A stretch of 64,000 nt of DNA from Marinomonas piezotolerans. Lineage in GTDB: Bacteria > Pseudomonadota > Gammaproteobacteria > Pseudomonadales > Marinomonadaceae. Positions 17,563 through 24,920 of this stretch are shown piece by piece; position 1 is the stretch's first letter; every line of letters begins with the position of its first letter. The translations under genes and the position numbers were made by a program. The stretch lies in the NCBI RefSeq assembly GCF_003362755.1, contig NZ_QKRA01000002.1:496001-560000 (forward strand), given 5' to 3'. Below the pieces are notes generated by a model that was not told where the DNA came from, searched no databases, and was given only the letters and a program-made list of their open reading frames with translations.

Positions 17563-18210
17563 TTAATTTCCTATTGGTTTTTTTCGGTAGATTTCTAAAA
17601 CTTGCTGATTAGCCATCATCCAATTTGATGTGTCAGTGCATCTTAGCTGAATGACCTGTTCCATGTTGGCTAGTAATAGAGGTATATCAAATTTTAGTAT
17701 CTGCTCATGATGCGCGACTCTGTTTCTTACTTCGCGCACGGACTCTATTCTTTTACGAAGATGCTCTCTTAGGTCATATTTGGATAAACCTAGCATAGAG
17801 TGGTTGGGGAATACCCTGTAAATATGATTATCCCAAATTTGTTTTTGATATCTGGCTGTGAGCATCTTCTCCCAGAAAACGAATTTAAATTCAGGGATCG
17901 CTTTACTAAGTTGGTAGTGTTTGCGAGCAACCTTAGCAAGATCATCCTTTGGACAATATCCGTGCTTTGATTTTTTTAATGATCGCTCAAAACTAACTGC
18001 CTTATGCCAGTTGGTTGTATGCGTTGAGCCGATTGCATCGCTAACAGCATTTCTCACCGATACCTCAAAAATATGAAATGGATAGATCAGTGCAGATGCC
18101 AGCTGAGCATTCCAGTTGTATAGATCTAAAGGGTCGGCAGTTGAGCCAGATACAGCCTTATCAAAGGTGCTCATTCGGTGAAGTGATAGAGTTTGGCGTA
18201 TACTGTCCAT
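17563..18210 (-). CDS. Abi-family protein with HEPN RNase motif
   Basis: A 215-residue soluble protein. Near the C terminus, EVRNRVAHHEQI holds R162-N163-x3-H167, the Rx4-6H signature of HEPN ribonucleases, in the context shared by Abi_2/AbiD-F-like abortive-infection proteins. The N-terminal YNWNAQLASALIYPFHIFEVSVRN also resembles that group. HEPN proteins typically cleave RNA and can stop growth during phage infection. No protein antitoxin gene adjoins it, but a promoter-driven structured RNA is divergent at 18340-18424. It lies in an AT-rich insert between direct repeats, consistent with horizontal gain. Anti-phage function is inference. Confidence 0.75.
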   Translation of the reverse strand: MDSIRQTLSLHRMSTFDKAVSGSTADPLDLYNWNAQLASALIYPFHIFEVSVRNAVSDAIGSTHTTNWHKAVSFERSLKKSKHGYCPKDDLAKVARKHYQLSKAIPEFKFVFWEKMLTARYQKQIWDNHIYRVFPNHSMLGLSKYDLREHLRKRIESVREVRNRVAHHEQILKFDIPLLLANMEQVIQLRCTDTSNWMMANQQVLEIYRKKPIGN

Positions 18211-18241
18211 GTTTTTGCCTTAGGCGATTTGTGAGGAGCTA

Positions 18242-18247
18242 ATTATA
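18242..18247 (-). promoter_or_regulatory. -10 element for the HEPN gene
   Basis: A perfect TATAAT on the minus strand, about 30 bp before the HEPN start codon, with no good -35 at standard spacing. An inverted repeat (GAATAC-GAAG-GTATTC, 18267-18282) lies just upstream and could be an operator between the two divergent promoters. Confidence 0.45.
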
Positions 18248-18304
18248 CTTGATTTAGGGCTTATCTGAATACGAAGGTATTCGCCTAGTTGAGGTCGAAT
18301 TATC

Positions 18305-18333
18305 TTGCCAAATTAATCGTATTAACATAATAT
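18305..18333 (+). promoter_or_regulatory. sigma70-like promoter for candidate small RNA
   Basis: TTGCCA (5 of 6 matches to -35) and TAATAT (4 of 6 to -10) are separated by exactly 17 bp. The predicted start is near 18340, directly at the structured region. It diverges from the HEPN promoter. Confidence 0.45.
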
Positions 18334-18339
18334 TTGTTG

Positions 18340-18424
18340 TGCGAGCCGCGGGACTTGTTTAGCGAAAGCTTTCCCCTGCGGACATACGATAAGAAGCCCG
18401 TATCCTAGGATACGGGCTTTTTTT
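18340..18424 (+). ncRNA. candidate ~85-nt small RNA divergent from the HEPN gene
   Basis: Downstream of a plausible promoter, CCGC-GGGA (18346-18353) pairs with TCCC-CT-GCGG (18372-18381), enclosing an inner AGC-GAAA-GCT hairpin (18361-18370) with a GNRA tetraloop. A perfect 12-bp terminator with seven T follows at 18394-18424. Promoter, folded body and terminator together are what a small RNA gene looks like. It could act on the HEPN mRNA or protein, or be unrelated. No family recognised. Confidence 0.45.
18394..18424 (+). terminator. strong intrinsic terminator
   Basis: AAGCCCGTATCC and GGATACGGGCTT form a perfect 12-bp stem with a TA loop, followed by a T run on the plus strand. No protein gene ends upstream of it on this strand. 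Confidence 0.88.
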
Positions 18425-18428
18425 ATGT

Positions 18429-18542
18429 CTGTCCGATCAGGTTTGTTACGCTGAAATCGACCAGAACTTGGCTAAGATGTCGGCCAGCGAGCTTGACGAG
18501 GTAGCAAAGTAGCTTCGCTTTTTCTACGACTCTAAAGATTGA
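18429..18542 (+). pseudogene. 3' remnant of an unrecognised gene upstream of ygjP
   Basis: An open stretch without a start reads SDQVCYAEIDQNLAKMSAS, then ELDEVAK, an in-frame TAG at 18510-18512, LRFFYDSKD and TGA at 18540. The coding-like composition and the clean ending eight bases before ygjP suggest the tail of a former neighbour gene, truncated at its 5' end. The TAG is also present in repeat copy A (16640-16642), so it predates the repeat. Function unknown. Confidence 0.4.
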
Positions 18543-18638
18543 ACAAAACATGACACAGGTTAAGCAATATTTAGGTGCATACGGCGTCGAGATTCAGCAG
18601 CAAGTTACCGAGCTGTTAGAGACTGAGCGAACAGGGAA
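18509..18638 (+). repeat. direct repeat copy B (5' end of intact ygjP)
   Basis: The partner of 16639-16767. It starts at the shared TAG-CTTC and runs 89 bases into intact ygjP. Direct repeats at both borders of a foreign segment fit single-crossover integration of a circle, or import of an element carrying its own copy of the target's 5' end. Confidence 0.88.
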
Positions 18639-19059
18639 TTGGTTGCTTAAGAAATACCCAACCGCTCATCAACTTGGTAATGCGGGCCGATTATATGACT
18701 ACGCGCAGGCGATCAAGAGTGAGTATATGAGGAGTTCTGCGCCCATCAGTAAGGTGATTTATGATGACAAAATTCATGTCATTCATAATGCGTTGGGGCT
18801 GCATACATTCGTGTCGAGAGTTCAGGGCAATAAGCTCAAAGCAAAGCATGAAATTCGAGTGGCATCGATGTTTCGAAATGTACCGGAAGCGTTTCTAAGG
18901 ATGATACTGGTTCATGAGTTGGCGCATTTGAAAGAGAAGGCGCACAACAAAGCGTTTTATAAGCTCTGTTGCCATATGGAGCCAGATTATCACCAACTAG
19001 AGTTTGAGTTGCGTGTGTACTTGTGTCACAAAGAACGATTTGGAGATCTTTGGAAGTAG
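18550..19059 (+). CDS. ygjP: YgjP-family zinc-metallopeptidase-fold protein
   Basis: A 169-residue protein close to E. coli YgjP over its whole length (NALGLHTFVSRVQGNKLKAK and LCCHMEPDYHQLEFE are hallmark stretches). The HELAH motif at 122-126, with His132 following, supplies the metal ligands of the DUF45/SprT-like fold. E. coli YgjP has been annotated as a UTP pyrophosphatase; a protease role is not established. This copy is intact despite the insertion next to it, though its upstream neighbour has been replaced, so its promoter may have changed. Confidence 0.92.
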   Translation: MTQVKQYLGAYGVEIQQQVTELLETERTGNWLLKKYPTAHQLGNAGRLYDYAQAIKSEYMRSSAPISKVIYDDKIHVIHNALGLHTFVSRVQGNKLKAKHEIRVASMFRNVPEAFLRMILVHELAHLKEKAHNKAFYKLCCHMEPDYHQLEFELRVYLCHKERFGDLWK

Positions 19060-19063
19060 TCAT

Positions 19064-19089
19064 TCAGCCACCCTATCTTAGGTGGCTGA
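19064..19089. terminator. stem-loop between convergent ygjP and yghU
   Basis: TCAGCCACC and GGTGGCTGA form a perfect 9-bp stem right after the ygjP stop codon, followed by AAAACA on the plus strand. It probably marks the 3' end of one or both convergent transcripts. Confidence 0.55.
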
Positions 19090-19106
19090 AAACATATTAA
19101 AGTGGC

Positions 19107-19952
19107 TTATTTATCGAAATCTGCCGCGCTGTGGCGTTCTCGCATTTGCTCACTTTCTTCCCCCCATGCACGGTTTACCATGCGCCCACGTTGCACAGCA
19201 GGGCGTTCATCGATCATTTCAGCCCAGCGTTTGACGTAGGTGTAGTCATCCACTTGTAGGAATTCCGCAGCGTCGTATAGACGGCCGAGGACCAACGCAC
19301 CGTACCAAGGCCAGATAGCAATATCGGCGATCGAGTATTCGTCACCTGCCATGTAGGTGTTGTTCGCTAAGTGTTTGTTTAGTACGTCCAATTGACGTTT
19401 CGCTTCCATCGCAAATCGGTCGATCGGGTATTGCATCTTAGTTGGGGCGTAAGCGTAGAAGTGACCGAACCCTCCTCCTAAATAAGGAGCCGATCCCATT
19501 TGCCAGAAAAGCCAGTTGCGGCATTCTGTTTTCGCCGCGAAATCTTTTGGAATAAGTTGATCAAACTTCTCTGCTAAGTACTGCAATATCGAGCCGGACT
19601 CGAACACACGTTGTTCGGGAGTGACGCTGGTATCCAAGAGCGCGGGGATTTTTGAGTTAGGGTTAAGGTCGACAAACCCAGATGAAAATTGCTGGCCTTC
19701 CATGATATCGATGGAATAAGCATCGTATTCCGCTTCTTTAATGCCCAGTTCTAGAAGCTCTTCGAGCATGATGGTAGCTTTCTGACCGTTGGGCGTAGCA
19801 AGTGAATGCAGCTGTAGTGGATGCTTGCCTCTTGGTAGCTCCTTCTCATGGGTAGCGCCCGCATACGGACGGTTTGTCTTAGACCAGTTGCCAGAGCCTT
19901 CCGTGTCCCATTTCCATATTTTCGGTGGTACATATTCGTTTTCAGAACTCAT
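19107..19952 (-). CDS. yghU: YghU-type glutathione-dependent disulfide-bond oxidoreductase
   Basis: A 281-residue nu-class GST. The long N-terminal arm (YVPPKIWKWD, NRPYAGATHEKELPRGKHPL), the thioredoxin-like core (TPNGQKATIMLEELL, NPNSKIPAL, VFESGSILQYLAEKF) and GGGFGHFYAYAP match E. coli YghU closely. YghU binds two glutathiones and has disulfide-bond reductase and organic-hydroperoxide activity. ATG 19952 follows AGAGGA at good spacing; an upstream ATG at 19970 does not. It is transcribed alone. Confidence 0.93.
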   Translation of the reverse strand: MSSENEYVPPKIWKWDTEGSGNWSKTNRPYAGATHEKELPRGKHPLQLHSLATPNGQKATIMLEELLELGIKEAEYDAYSIDIMEGQQFSSGFVDLNPNSKIPALLDTSVTPEQRVFESGSILQYLAEKFDQLIPKDFAAKTECRNWLFWQMGSAPYLGGGFGHFYAYAPTKMQYPIDRFAMEAKRQLDVLNKHLANNTYMAGDEYSIADIAIWPWYGALVLGRLYDAAEFLQVDDYTYVKRWAEMIDERPAVQRGRMVNRAWGEESEQMRERHSAADFDK

Positions 19953-20113
19953 GAGATTGTCCTCTACCATGTGAGTGTTGTATTCACTATAGGGGTTGAG
20001 GTGAGACTCTCAAGGGAAAACGGCCTTTAGACTGAGTATTGAATGAGGAATCTTGCTGCACGTTTATGAGTTAAGCCGTGATTTAAGCAACCTGTATGGG
20101 GAGATTTTGAGCC

Positions 20114-20141
20114 AAAAAAAGAGCGCCTAAGCGCTCTTTTT
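20114..20141 (-). terminator. intrinsic terminator after yhhQ
   Basis: AAAAAGAGCGC-CTAA-GCGCTCTTTTT, symmetrical with T runs on both strands, begins 12 bp downstream of the yhhQ stop codon. Confidence 0.88.
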
Positions 20142-20152
20142 ACTGTGTAATG

Positions 20153-20818
20153 TTAGGCATTGGATAATGAAAAGTTGGGCCTCGTTGCCGTAATTTTTCG
20201 AACTAAGAATGCGAGCAATACCCCATACATTGGGATGAATAATCCGAGGCTGATCAATAGTTTAAATCCATAATCTGCCCAAGCGATCTGCTGCCAATGG
20301 GTCGCCATGAATGGATCAGGGCTTTGGTAAAAAGCAATGCCGAAGAATGCAAGTGTATCCAAGCCATTACCAATGACGGTTGAGGCTGCTGGCGCAATCC
20401 ACCAACTGCGCAAGCGGCGTAGACGGTTGAATATATGCACATCTAAGATCTGTCCGAGTAGATATGCCATTAAACTTGCGATGGCGATACGAGCAACGAA
20501 TAGATTGAATTCGCTGAGAGCTCCAAAACCTTGGAATTGACCTTCGTAAAAAAGCACCGATAGCACGTAAGATGCAGCAAGCGACGGCAACATAACGAAA
20601 AAGATGATTTTGCGTGCTAATGCGGCACCAAAAATACGTACCGTCAAATCCGTGGCTAAGAAGATAAACGGAAAGGTAAATGCGCCCCACGTGGTATGGA
20701 ATCCAAATAGGGTAAATGGAAGCTGCACGAGGTAGTTACTGGATGCGATAATTAGCAGATGGAAGGCGACGAGGTAACGCAGCGCCTTGCTTTGCTGCTC
20801 AGGGGTAAATTGATTCAC
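20153..20818 (-). CDS. yhhQ: queuosine-precursor transporter YhhQ
   Basis: A 221-residue membrane protein with about six helices and the family landmarks FIFLATDLTVRIFG and NGLDTLAFFGIAFY. YhhQ/QueT-family proteins salvage queuosine precursors (preQ0, preQ1) for tRNA modification. It is transcribed alone. The 60-110 bp upstream contain hairpins that may form a structured leader, although I could not match a preQ1 riboswitch class. Confidence 0.92.
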   Translation of the reverse strand: MNQFTPEQQSKALRYLVAFHLLIIASSNYLVQLPFTLFGFHTTWGAFTFPFIFLATDLTVRIFGAALARKIIFFVMLPSLAASYVLSVLFYEGQFQGFGALSEFNLFVARIAIASLMAYLLGQILDVHIFNRLRRLRSWWIAPAASTVIGNGLDTLAFFGIAFYQSPDPFMATHWQQIAWADYGFKLLISLGLFIPMYGVLLAFLVRKITATRPNFSLSNA

Positions 20819-20840
20819 TGTTAGACCTTTTTGGTTTTAG

Positions 20841-20905
20841 TTTGGGGTTAGGGAACCCAAATTTGATTGGTTGATTTCGCTGTTTGACCATGTGGTCGAA
20901 CAGCG
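20841..20905 (-). promoter_or_regulatory. hairpin-rich leader upstream of yhhQ
   Basis: On the minus strand a two-part stem (CGCTGTT, one mismatch, GACC-loop-GGTC, AACAGCG; 20878-20905) is followed by a hairpin TTTGGGTT / AACCCCAAA (about 20841-20862) before the yhhQ start. Queuosine transporter genes are often riboswitch-controlled, but the known preQ1-I core could not be recognised. It may instead be an operator or part of the divergent promoter region. Confidence 0.3.
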
Positions 20906-21012
20906 GGCGCTGATTATACATTAACCAGATGGCCTGTCTAGCGCCGTTGAAACAGCAGCGTGAATTTTGTGTATAGTGGCAACTGAAGTTCATGGGATAA
21001 GGAAGTGATCAA

Positions 21013-21612
21013 ATGATACGACGTCGAAAGTGCTGGATCGTAATATTGGGCATGTGGTTTACATCGTTAGTTCATGCAGGATCGATCAGCGTAGAGCAAG
21101 ACATTGAATTGCTAACGCTAGATGGTGTTGTCGTACAGGAAAACTATTGGGCTCCTAGAGCGGTAAAATCGGGTGAGCACCAGTTAGTCTTTCGCTTTAA
21201 CAAACGCGTTCGAGATGGAGGCCGCGACGTTACCTTCATGACGCCCCCTCTCATGCTTACGGTGAACATGTTAGCGAATGATGACATTCTATTATTGGCT
21301 CCTAAGATCAACACCAAAAGCCAAGCGGAGCTGTATTTTTCCAACCGTGATTTTTGGCGCATCAAATATCAAAGTGGCGCAGTGAAAACCGCCCAATACG
21401 AAGCGCTTACACAAGAAACGAATTTACCCAAAGAAGCGGTTTATACCTTGGTGACCGAATACAATAAAGCACAAGGCAATGCGTTTGCGCCCACTCAAAT
21501 GGAGCCAACGCCTGAGCAAACGAATGATTTGTTGCGCTCGGTGCAACTGCTTTACATTCAAGCGAATGATACCCAGCGAGCTGAAATCAAAGCATGGATT
21601 GAAAATCAGTAG
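21013..21612 (+). CDS. DUF2057 family periplasmic protein
   Basis: A 199-residue exported protein. A hydrophobic signal sequence (about residues 8-22, ending VHAG) precedes a domain with features of DUF2057: an early ELLTLDGVVV, then HQLVFRFNKRV. E. coli YccT, a DUF2057 protein, affects curli production, but the general role is unclear. It is divergent from yhhQ across about 190 bp and has no obvious partner. Confidence 0.8.
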   Translation: MIRRRKCWIVILGMWFTSLVHAGSISVEQDIELLTLDGVVVQENYWAPRAVKSGEHQLVFRFNKRVRDGGRDVTFMTPPLMLTVNMLANDDILLLAPKINTKSQAELYFSNRDFWRIKYQSGAVKTAQYEALTQETNLPKEAVYTLVTEYNKAQGNAFAPTQMEPTPEQTNDLLRSVQLLYIQANDTQRAEIKAWIENQ

Positions 21613-21699
21613 CAAAACATACAAACATTCAATGGACTAAGGTAATTGGCTACGGCGCGCATTCACTTCCCAGAGCCCATTGAGTGTGCTCAGAATTGT

Positions 21700-22350
21700 C
21701 TAATGCACAAGATTTGCAGTAAGCACAAAAGCATCCATGTACCCGTGGCGACCGTCAGACGGCTCGATCGGTGATGCATAATGATAAAATTTGCGATCAT
21801 TAATCACCACAAATTCGCCGTGATCTAAGGGGGCTTTTACGATGGCGTCAGCGGCTTCATCTGGGTGAACGCTGACTTCTCCCCCTTCGATGTTGTGGCG
21901 CTGAATAATATAGATACCGATACGATCAAAGCCATCTTGATGAACCCCTTCAGGGGCGACCTCTACGGCGTGGTGATCGGCAAAGATGCGCATTTGATGG
22001 ACTTCAATGGTGCTTCCATCGGCAATGTCGGCCATTTTTTGAAAGTGCTCAAACAACGCCAAAAAGCCACTATCTTGCACAGTACTGTCTTGGATTTCCG
22101 GATACGTTCGTTCAACATCGCCTTGAAAATGGTTAATGCTCGCGTCTTGTACAAAAGGCTTGGTTGCCAATCGAGTTAGACAATCGTTTTTAAACATAAA
22201 GCGTGAATAGCGACGTAAACGATAGGATCCATCGGCGTAGGGGTTGGGGGGAAGTGCTTCAAATGATGGCGCTAAATGATTGACCGTATGTTCATCGAGT
22301 TGGCCTAACTCGACACGAAAGGCAGCCTGTGCTGATTTTGTCGTCAACAT
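21700..22350 (-). CDS. 2OG-Fe dioxygenase (PF10014 type, amino-acid-hydroxylase-like)
   Basis: A 216-residue protein of the small 2-oxoglutarate/Fe(II) dioxygenase family that includes bacterial L-isoleucine 4-hydroxylase. The first metal ligands are in PEGVHQDGFD (His-x-Asp), the distal His in KFYHYASPIEP, and the family feature FVVINDRKFYHY is present. ATG 22350 has GGAGG eight bases upstream; the in-frame ATG at 22365 overlaps that site and is unlikely. Probably hydroxylates a free amino acid; substrate unknown. It is monocistronic. Confidence 0.82.
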   Translation of the reverse strand: MLTTKSAQAAFRVELGQLDEHTVNHLAPSFEALPPNPYADGSYRLRRYSRFMFKNDCLTRLATKPFVQDASINHFQGDVERTYPEIQDSTVQDSGFLALFEHFQKMADIADGSTIEVHQMRIFADHHAVEVAPEGVHQDGFDRIGIYIIQRHNIEGGEVSVHPDEAADAIVKAPLDHGEFVVINDRKFYHYASPIEPSDGRHGYMDAFVLTANLVH

Positions 22351-22472
22351 ATTGTTATCCTCCATTGTCGTTGGCAGATCATGCGCAACGCAAACAGGTT
22401 AAAAATAGTGAGTCGATAAACTCTTATACAGTGTAGACCGATTTTGGGATAAACAGGTAAAAGTGCGTGCCA

Positions 22473-22499
22473 AAAAAAGGCGCACATCTGTGCGCCTTC
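22473..22499 (-). terminator. intrinsic terminator after DUF7282-like gene
   Basis: AAGGCGCACA-TC-TGTGCGCCTT. The seven A on the plus-strand left side give a T tract on the minus strand, 19 bp after the stop codon of the gene ending at 22518. Confidence 0.88.
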
Positions 22500-22517
22500 T
22501 CATTGGGGAAAAGTAGT

Positions 22518-22958
22518 TTACTTCGCCGTAATGACATCCATAACAAGTTTACCGTCCTTGCGCACTGGGCCATCTTCTTTTGCGCCAAGCGTGTATTCAA
22601 ATACGCCAGTCTTCATACCGCCGTCCTCTCCGTGAAGCATCAGCATTAACATCTCACCTGACTTGACAGGCTCTTGTAAAATGGCAGTGACGTCTTTGTT
22701 GTTCCCTTTTTTAAGCGGTGCGTAAGCGACCACTGGACCTGGTTTCATTGCTTTGTCAGTACGGTGCACGACCAGCCAGCCGTTTTCAGCAGCTTTGATC
22801 ATATGCGCAGAAACTGTACCACCTGAGACATCTTGATCCATACCTTTAACAGATAGCTCGTGATCCCCATGATGTGCCGCCATTGCGAGAGATGCTGATG
22901 TTGCTAACGCCAAAGTGAATGTCGCATTGGTTAGGGTTTTGCGAGAGAAAATATTCAT
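22518..22958 (-). CDS. periplasmic DUF7282-like protein
   Basis: A 146-residue exported protein. A signal peptide (about residues 1-27, cleaved after SLAMA) precedes a His-rich start (AHHGDHELS) and a small beta domain (GWLVVHRTDKAMKPGPVVAYAPLKKG) resembling DUF7282 modules of secreted proteins. Several Met and His residues could bind a soft metal, but that is speculation. It is monocistronic with its own terminator. Confidence 0.65.
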   Translation of the reverse strand: MNIFSRKTLTNATFTLALATSASLAMAAHHGDHELSVKGMDQDVSGGTVSAHMIKAAENGWLVVHRTDKAMKPGPVVAYAPLKKGNNKDVTAILQEPVKSGEMLMLMLHGEDGGMKTGVFEYTLGAKEDGPVRKDGKLVMDVITAK

Positions 22959-23192
22959 CGTTACCTTCCTGTATTGATTCGTTGTTAAGGGCAGATAGCA
23001 CCTAGATTTAGATGCTTCGTACTTACAACCACGTAGCGAATTCAGAAAAGTTTCAAATATTTTAATTTTATTTTGATTGGCGGTTTCTAACTGATTATTA
23101 ATGTCGTGTGAAGCCGCTAATTTTTGGCGAAAAGCGTCACTTTGAGCAACACTTAACAGATCTAAATCTTCATGTTGTGTAAGGAAGAGTTT

Positions 23193-24425
23193 ATGGCGGA
23201 GTTTGTGATCTTAGGTGCAGGAATGGTTGGGGTGTCGTCTGCGTTGGCGTTACAGGCTCAAGGGCACGATGTCGTGATAGTTGATCGCGTTCAGTCAGGG
23301 GTTGAAACCAGTTACGGTAATGCAGGCATTATTCAAACAGAGGCAGTGGAACCTTACGCGTTGCCCCGAGATGTGGCAACGCTGTTGCGTTATGCGTTAG
23401 GGAGTAGCAATGATGTTGTTTGGAAGTTTGGTGCAACTTGGCGAATGGCATCCGCGTTATGGCGCTATTTTCGTCTTTCTGCGCCAGAGCCTTATCGCGC
23501 CATATCCAAAATCTATTCGCAGCTAGCATTACGTTCAACCTCAGATCACCAACCACTGATCGAGGCGTCAGCCTCGGAGCATCTGATTCGTCGCGAAGGC
23601 CTCGCTATGTTGTATCGTGATCAGGGTATGTTTGATGAGGCATGTACTCGGGCGCAGCGGTTGCAACGAGAATACGGTCTATCGTCGACTATTTTTTCTG
23701 GTGCTGACTATCTGGCTCAAGAACCCGCATTATTGAAGCCGCCCAAAGGCGTGATCAATTGGTCGCAAAGTTGGAGTTGCAGTGACCCCGGAGCATTGAC
23801 TCAAGCATACGCGTCTTTGTTTGAAGAGCGTGGCGGCAGTATCGTGCTTGGTGATGCAAGCAGTGTGCAACAGACGTCCAACGGGTGGTCTGTTGTGACC
23901 CAAGACGGTGATATCTCGGGTGAACATATTGTGGTGGCTTTAGGTCCTTGGGCGCCAGAAGTATTGCGGCGTTTCGGCTACTTTATTCCGATGGTTTATA
24001 AGCGTGGCTACCACGGTCACTACGGTTCGAATCATAGCCTCAATCGACCATTTTTAGATGTAAGTAATGGCGTACTGGCGGCACCGATGACGAAAGGTAT
24101 ACGTGTTACTACTGGGGCAGCGTTAGTGAATATGGAGGCTCCGGCTGAGCCAGTCCAGTTAGAACGAGGCGTCAAAGCTCTATCAGACTTACTTCCATTG
24201 GGCCAAAAAGTGCAAGAGCCGCAGTGGTTTGGCACGCGCCCATGTTTACCAGATATGCTGCCGATGGTCGGCAAAGCGCCTCGTCATGACCGTATGTGGT
24301 TCCATTTTGGGCACGGTCATCAAGGGTTCACGCAAGGGCCAACGACCGCAGAATATCTAGTGCGGGCGATTCAAGGTGAATCCGATGACATCCTCCAAGC
24401 ATTGAATCCAGCAGGTCGTTTTTAG
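23193..24425 (+). CDS. FAD-dependent oxidoreductase, D-amino-acid-dehydrogenase-like
   Basis: A 410-residue DAO-family flavoprotein with the N-terminal FAD site ILGAGMVGVSSALALQAQG and the typical C-terminal GHGHQGFTQGPTTAEYL. It is a diverged paralogue of the enzyme at 5721-7019; both share the early SYGNAGIIQTEAVEP / SFGNAGYLATELVEP block. An AAGGAAG site favours ATG 23193 over the in-frame ATG at 23172. It has no adjacent partner or regulator. Substrate unknown. Confidence 0.85.
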   Translation: MAEFVILGAGMVGVSSALALQAQGHDVVIVDRVQSGVETSYGNAGIIQTEAVEPYALPRDVATLLRYALGSSNDVVWKFGATWRMASALWRYFRLSAPEPYRAISKIYSQLALRSTSDHQPLIEASASEHLIRREGLAMLYRDQGMFDEACTRAQRLQREYGLSSTIFSGADYLAQEPALLKPPKGVINWSQSWSCSDPGALTQAYASLFEERGGSIVLGDASSVQQTSNGWSVVTQDGDISGEHIVVALGPWAPEVLRRFGYFIPMVYKRGYHGHYGSNHSLNRPFLDVSNGVLAAPMTKGIRVTTGAALVNMEAPAEPVQLERGVKALSDLLPLGQKVQEPQWFGTRPCLPDMLPMVGKAPRHDRMWFHFGHGHQGFTQGPTTAEYLVRAIQGESDDILQALNPAGRF

Positions 24426-24587
24426 CTACCGTGTAAGAAGTACCATTAAGATGTGCAAACAATCTTTTATTTACTGAATGCTTTTTGCCAACTTGCAAAC
24501 AAAGAGAAGATTAGAGGTCTAAGGTTTCCATCCGCAGTGTTTGGGTCTAGTTTAGATAGTGAATTCAATAAACGGAGGTAACACGAC

Positions 24588-24890
24588 ATGGCTACATCTA
24601 AAAGTACTACCCAAGCAAAAGCTCATGAAGCGGTAGATAAAGCGGCAGACACAGCACACAAAGGTGTGGACGGTGCAGCGAATACTGCAGAACAAAGCCA
24701 AGAGCGTGTTGAGGCGATGGCTCGCCAAGTAAGTGAGCAGGCACATAAAATTGCTGAGTCTGCAAAAGAGCAGTCTGACAAAGTGTCGTCGGCAGTAGGT
24801 GAGTATGCAAAAGAGAACCCGATTAAAACCGTGGGCTTTGCATTCTTGGCAGGCGCAGTTGCTGCCAGCCTATTGTGTAAACGTAAGTAG
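24588..24890 (+). CDS. DUF883 (YqjD/ElaB-like) membrane-anchored protein
   Basis: A 100-residue protein: a long charged amphipathic coil (about residues 1-75) and one C-terminal membrane anchor (VGFAFLAGAVAASLL) after the hallmark ENPIK. E. coli YqjD and ElaB are inner-membrane proteins that bind ribosomes in stationary phase. CGGAGG precedes the ATG. It is first of three genes (24588-25636) matching the E. coli yqjD-yqjE-yqjK order. Confidence 0.88.
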   Translation: MATSKSTTQAKAHEAVDKAADTAHKGVDGAANTAEQSQERVEAMARQVSEQAHKIAESAKEQSDKVSSAVGEYAKENPIKTVGFAFLAGAVAASLLCKRK

Positions 24891-24920
24891 TCGATGACCT
24901 GATTGGAGAGTGTAGCGCCT

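Noticed and set aside
16639..18638. Integron gene cassettes bounded by attC sites
   Set aside because: The flanking repeats are gene sequence (5' ygjP), not attC. The long hairpin at 17037-17128 lacks recognisable RYYYAAC/GTTRRRY core sites, and there is no integrase gene.
20841..20905. Known preQ1-I riboswitch before yhhQ
   Set aside because: Hairpins exist, but the conserved loop and A-rich tail of preQ1-I could not be recognised, so it is listed only as a structured leader.
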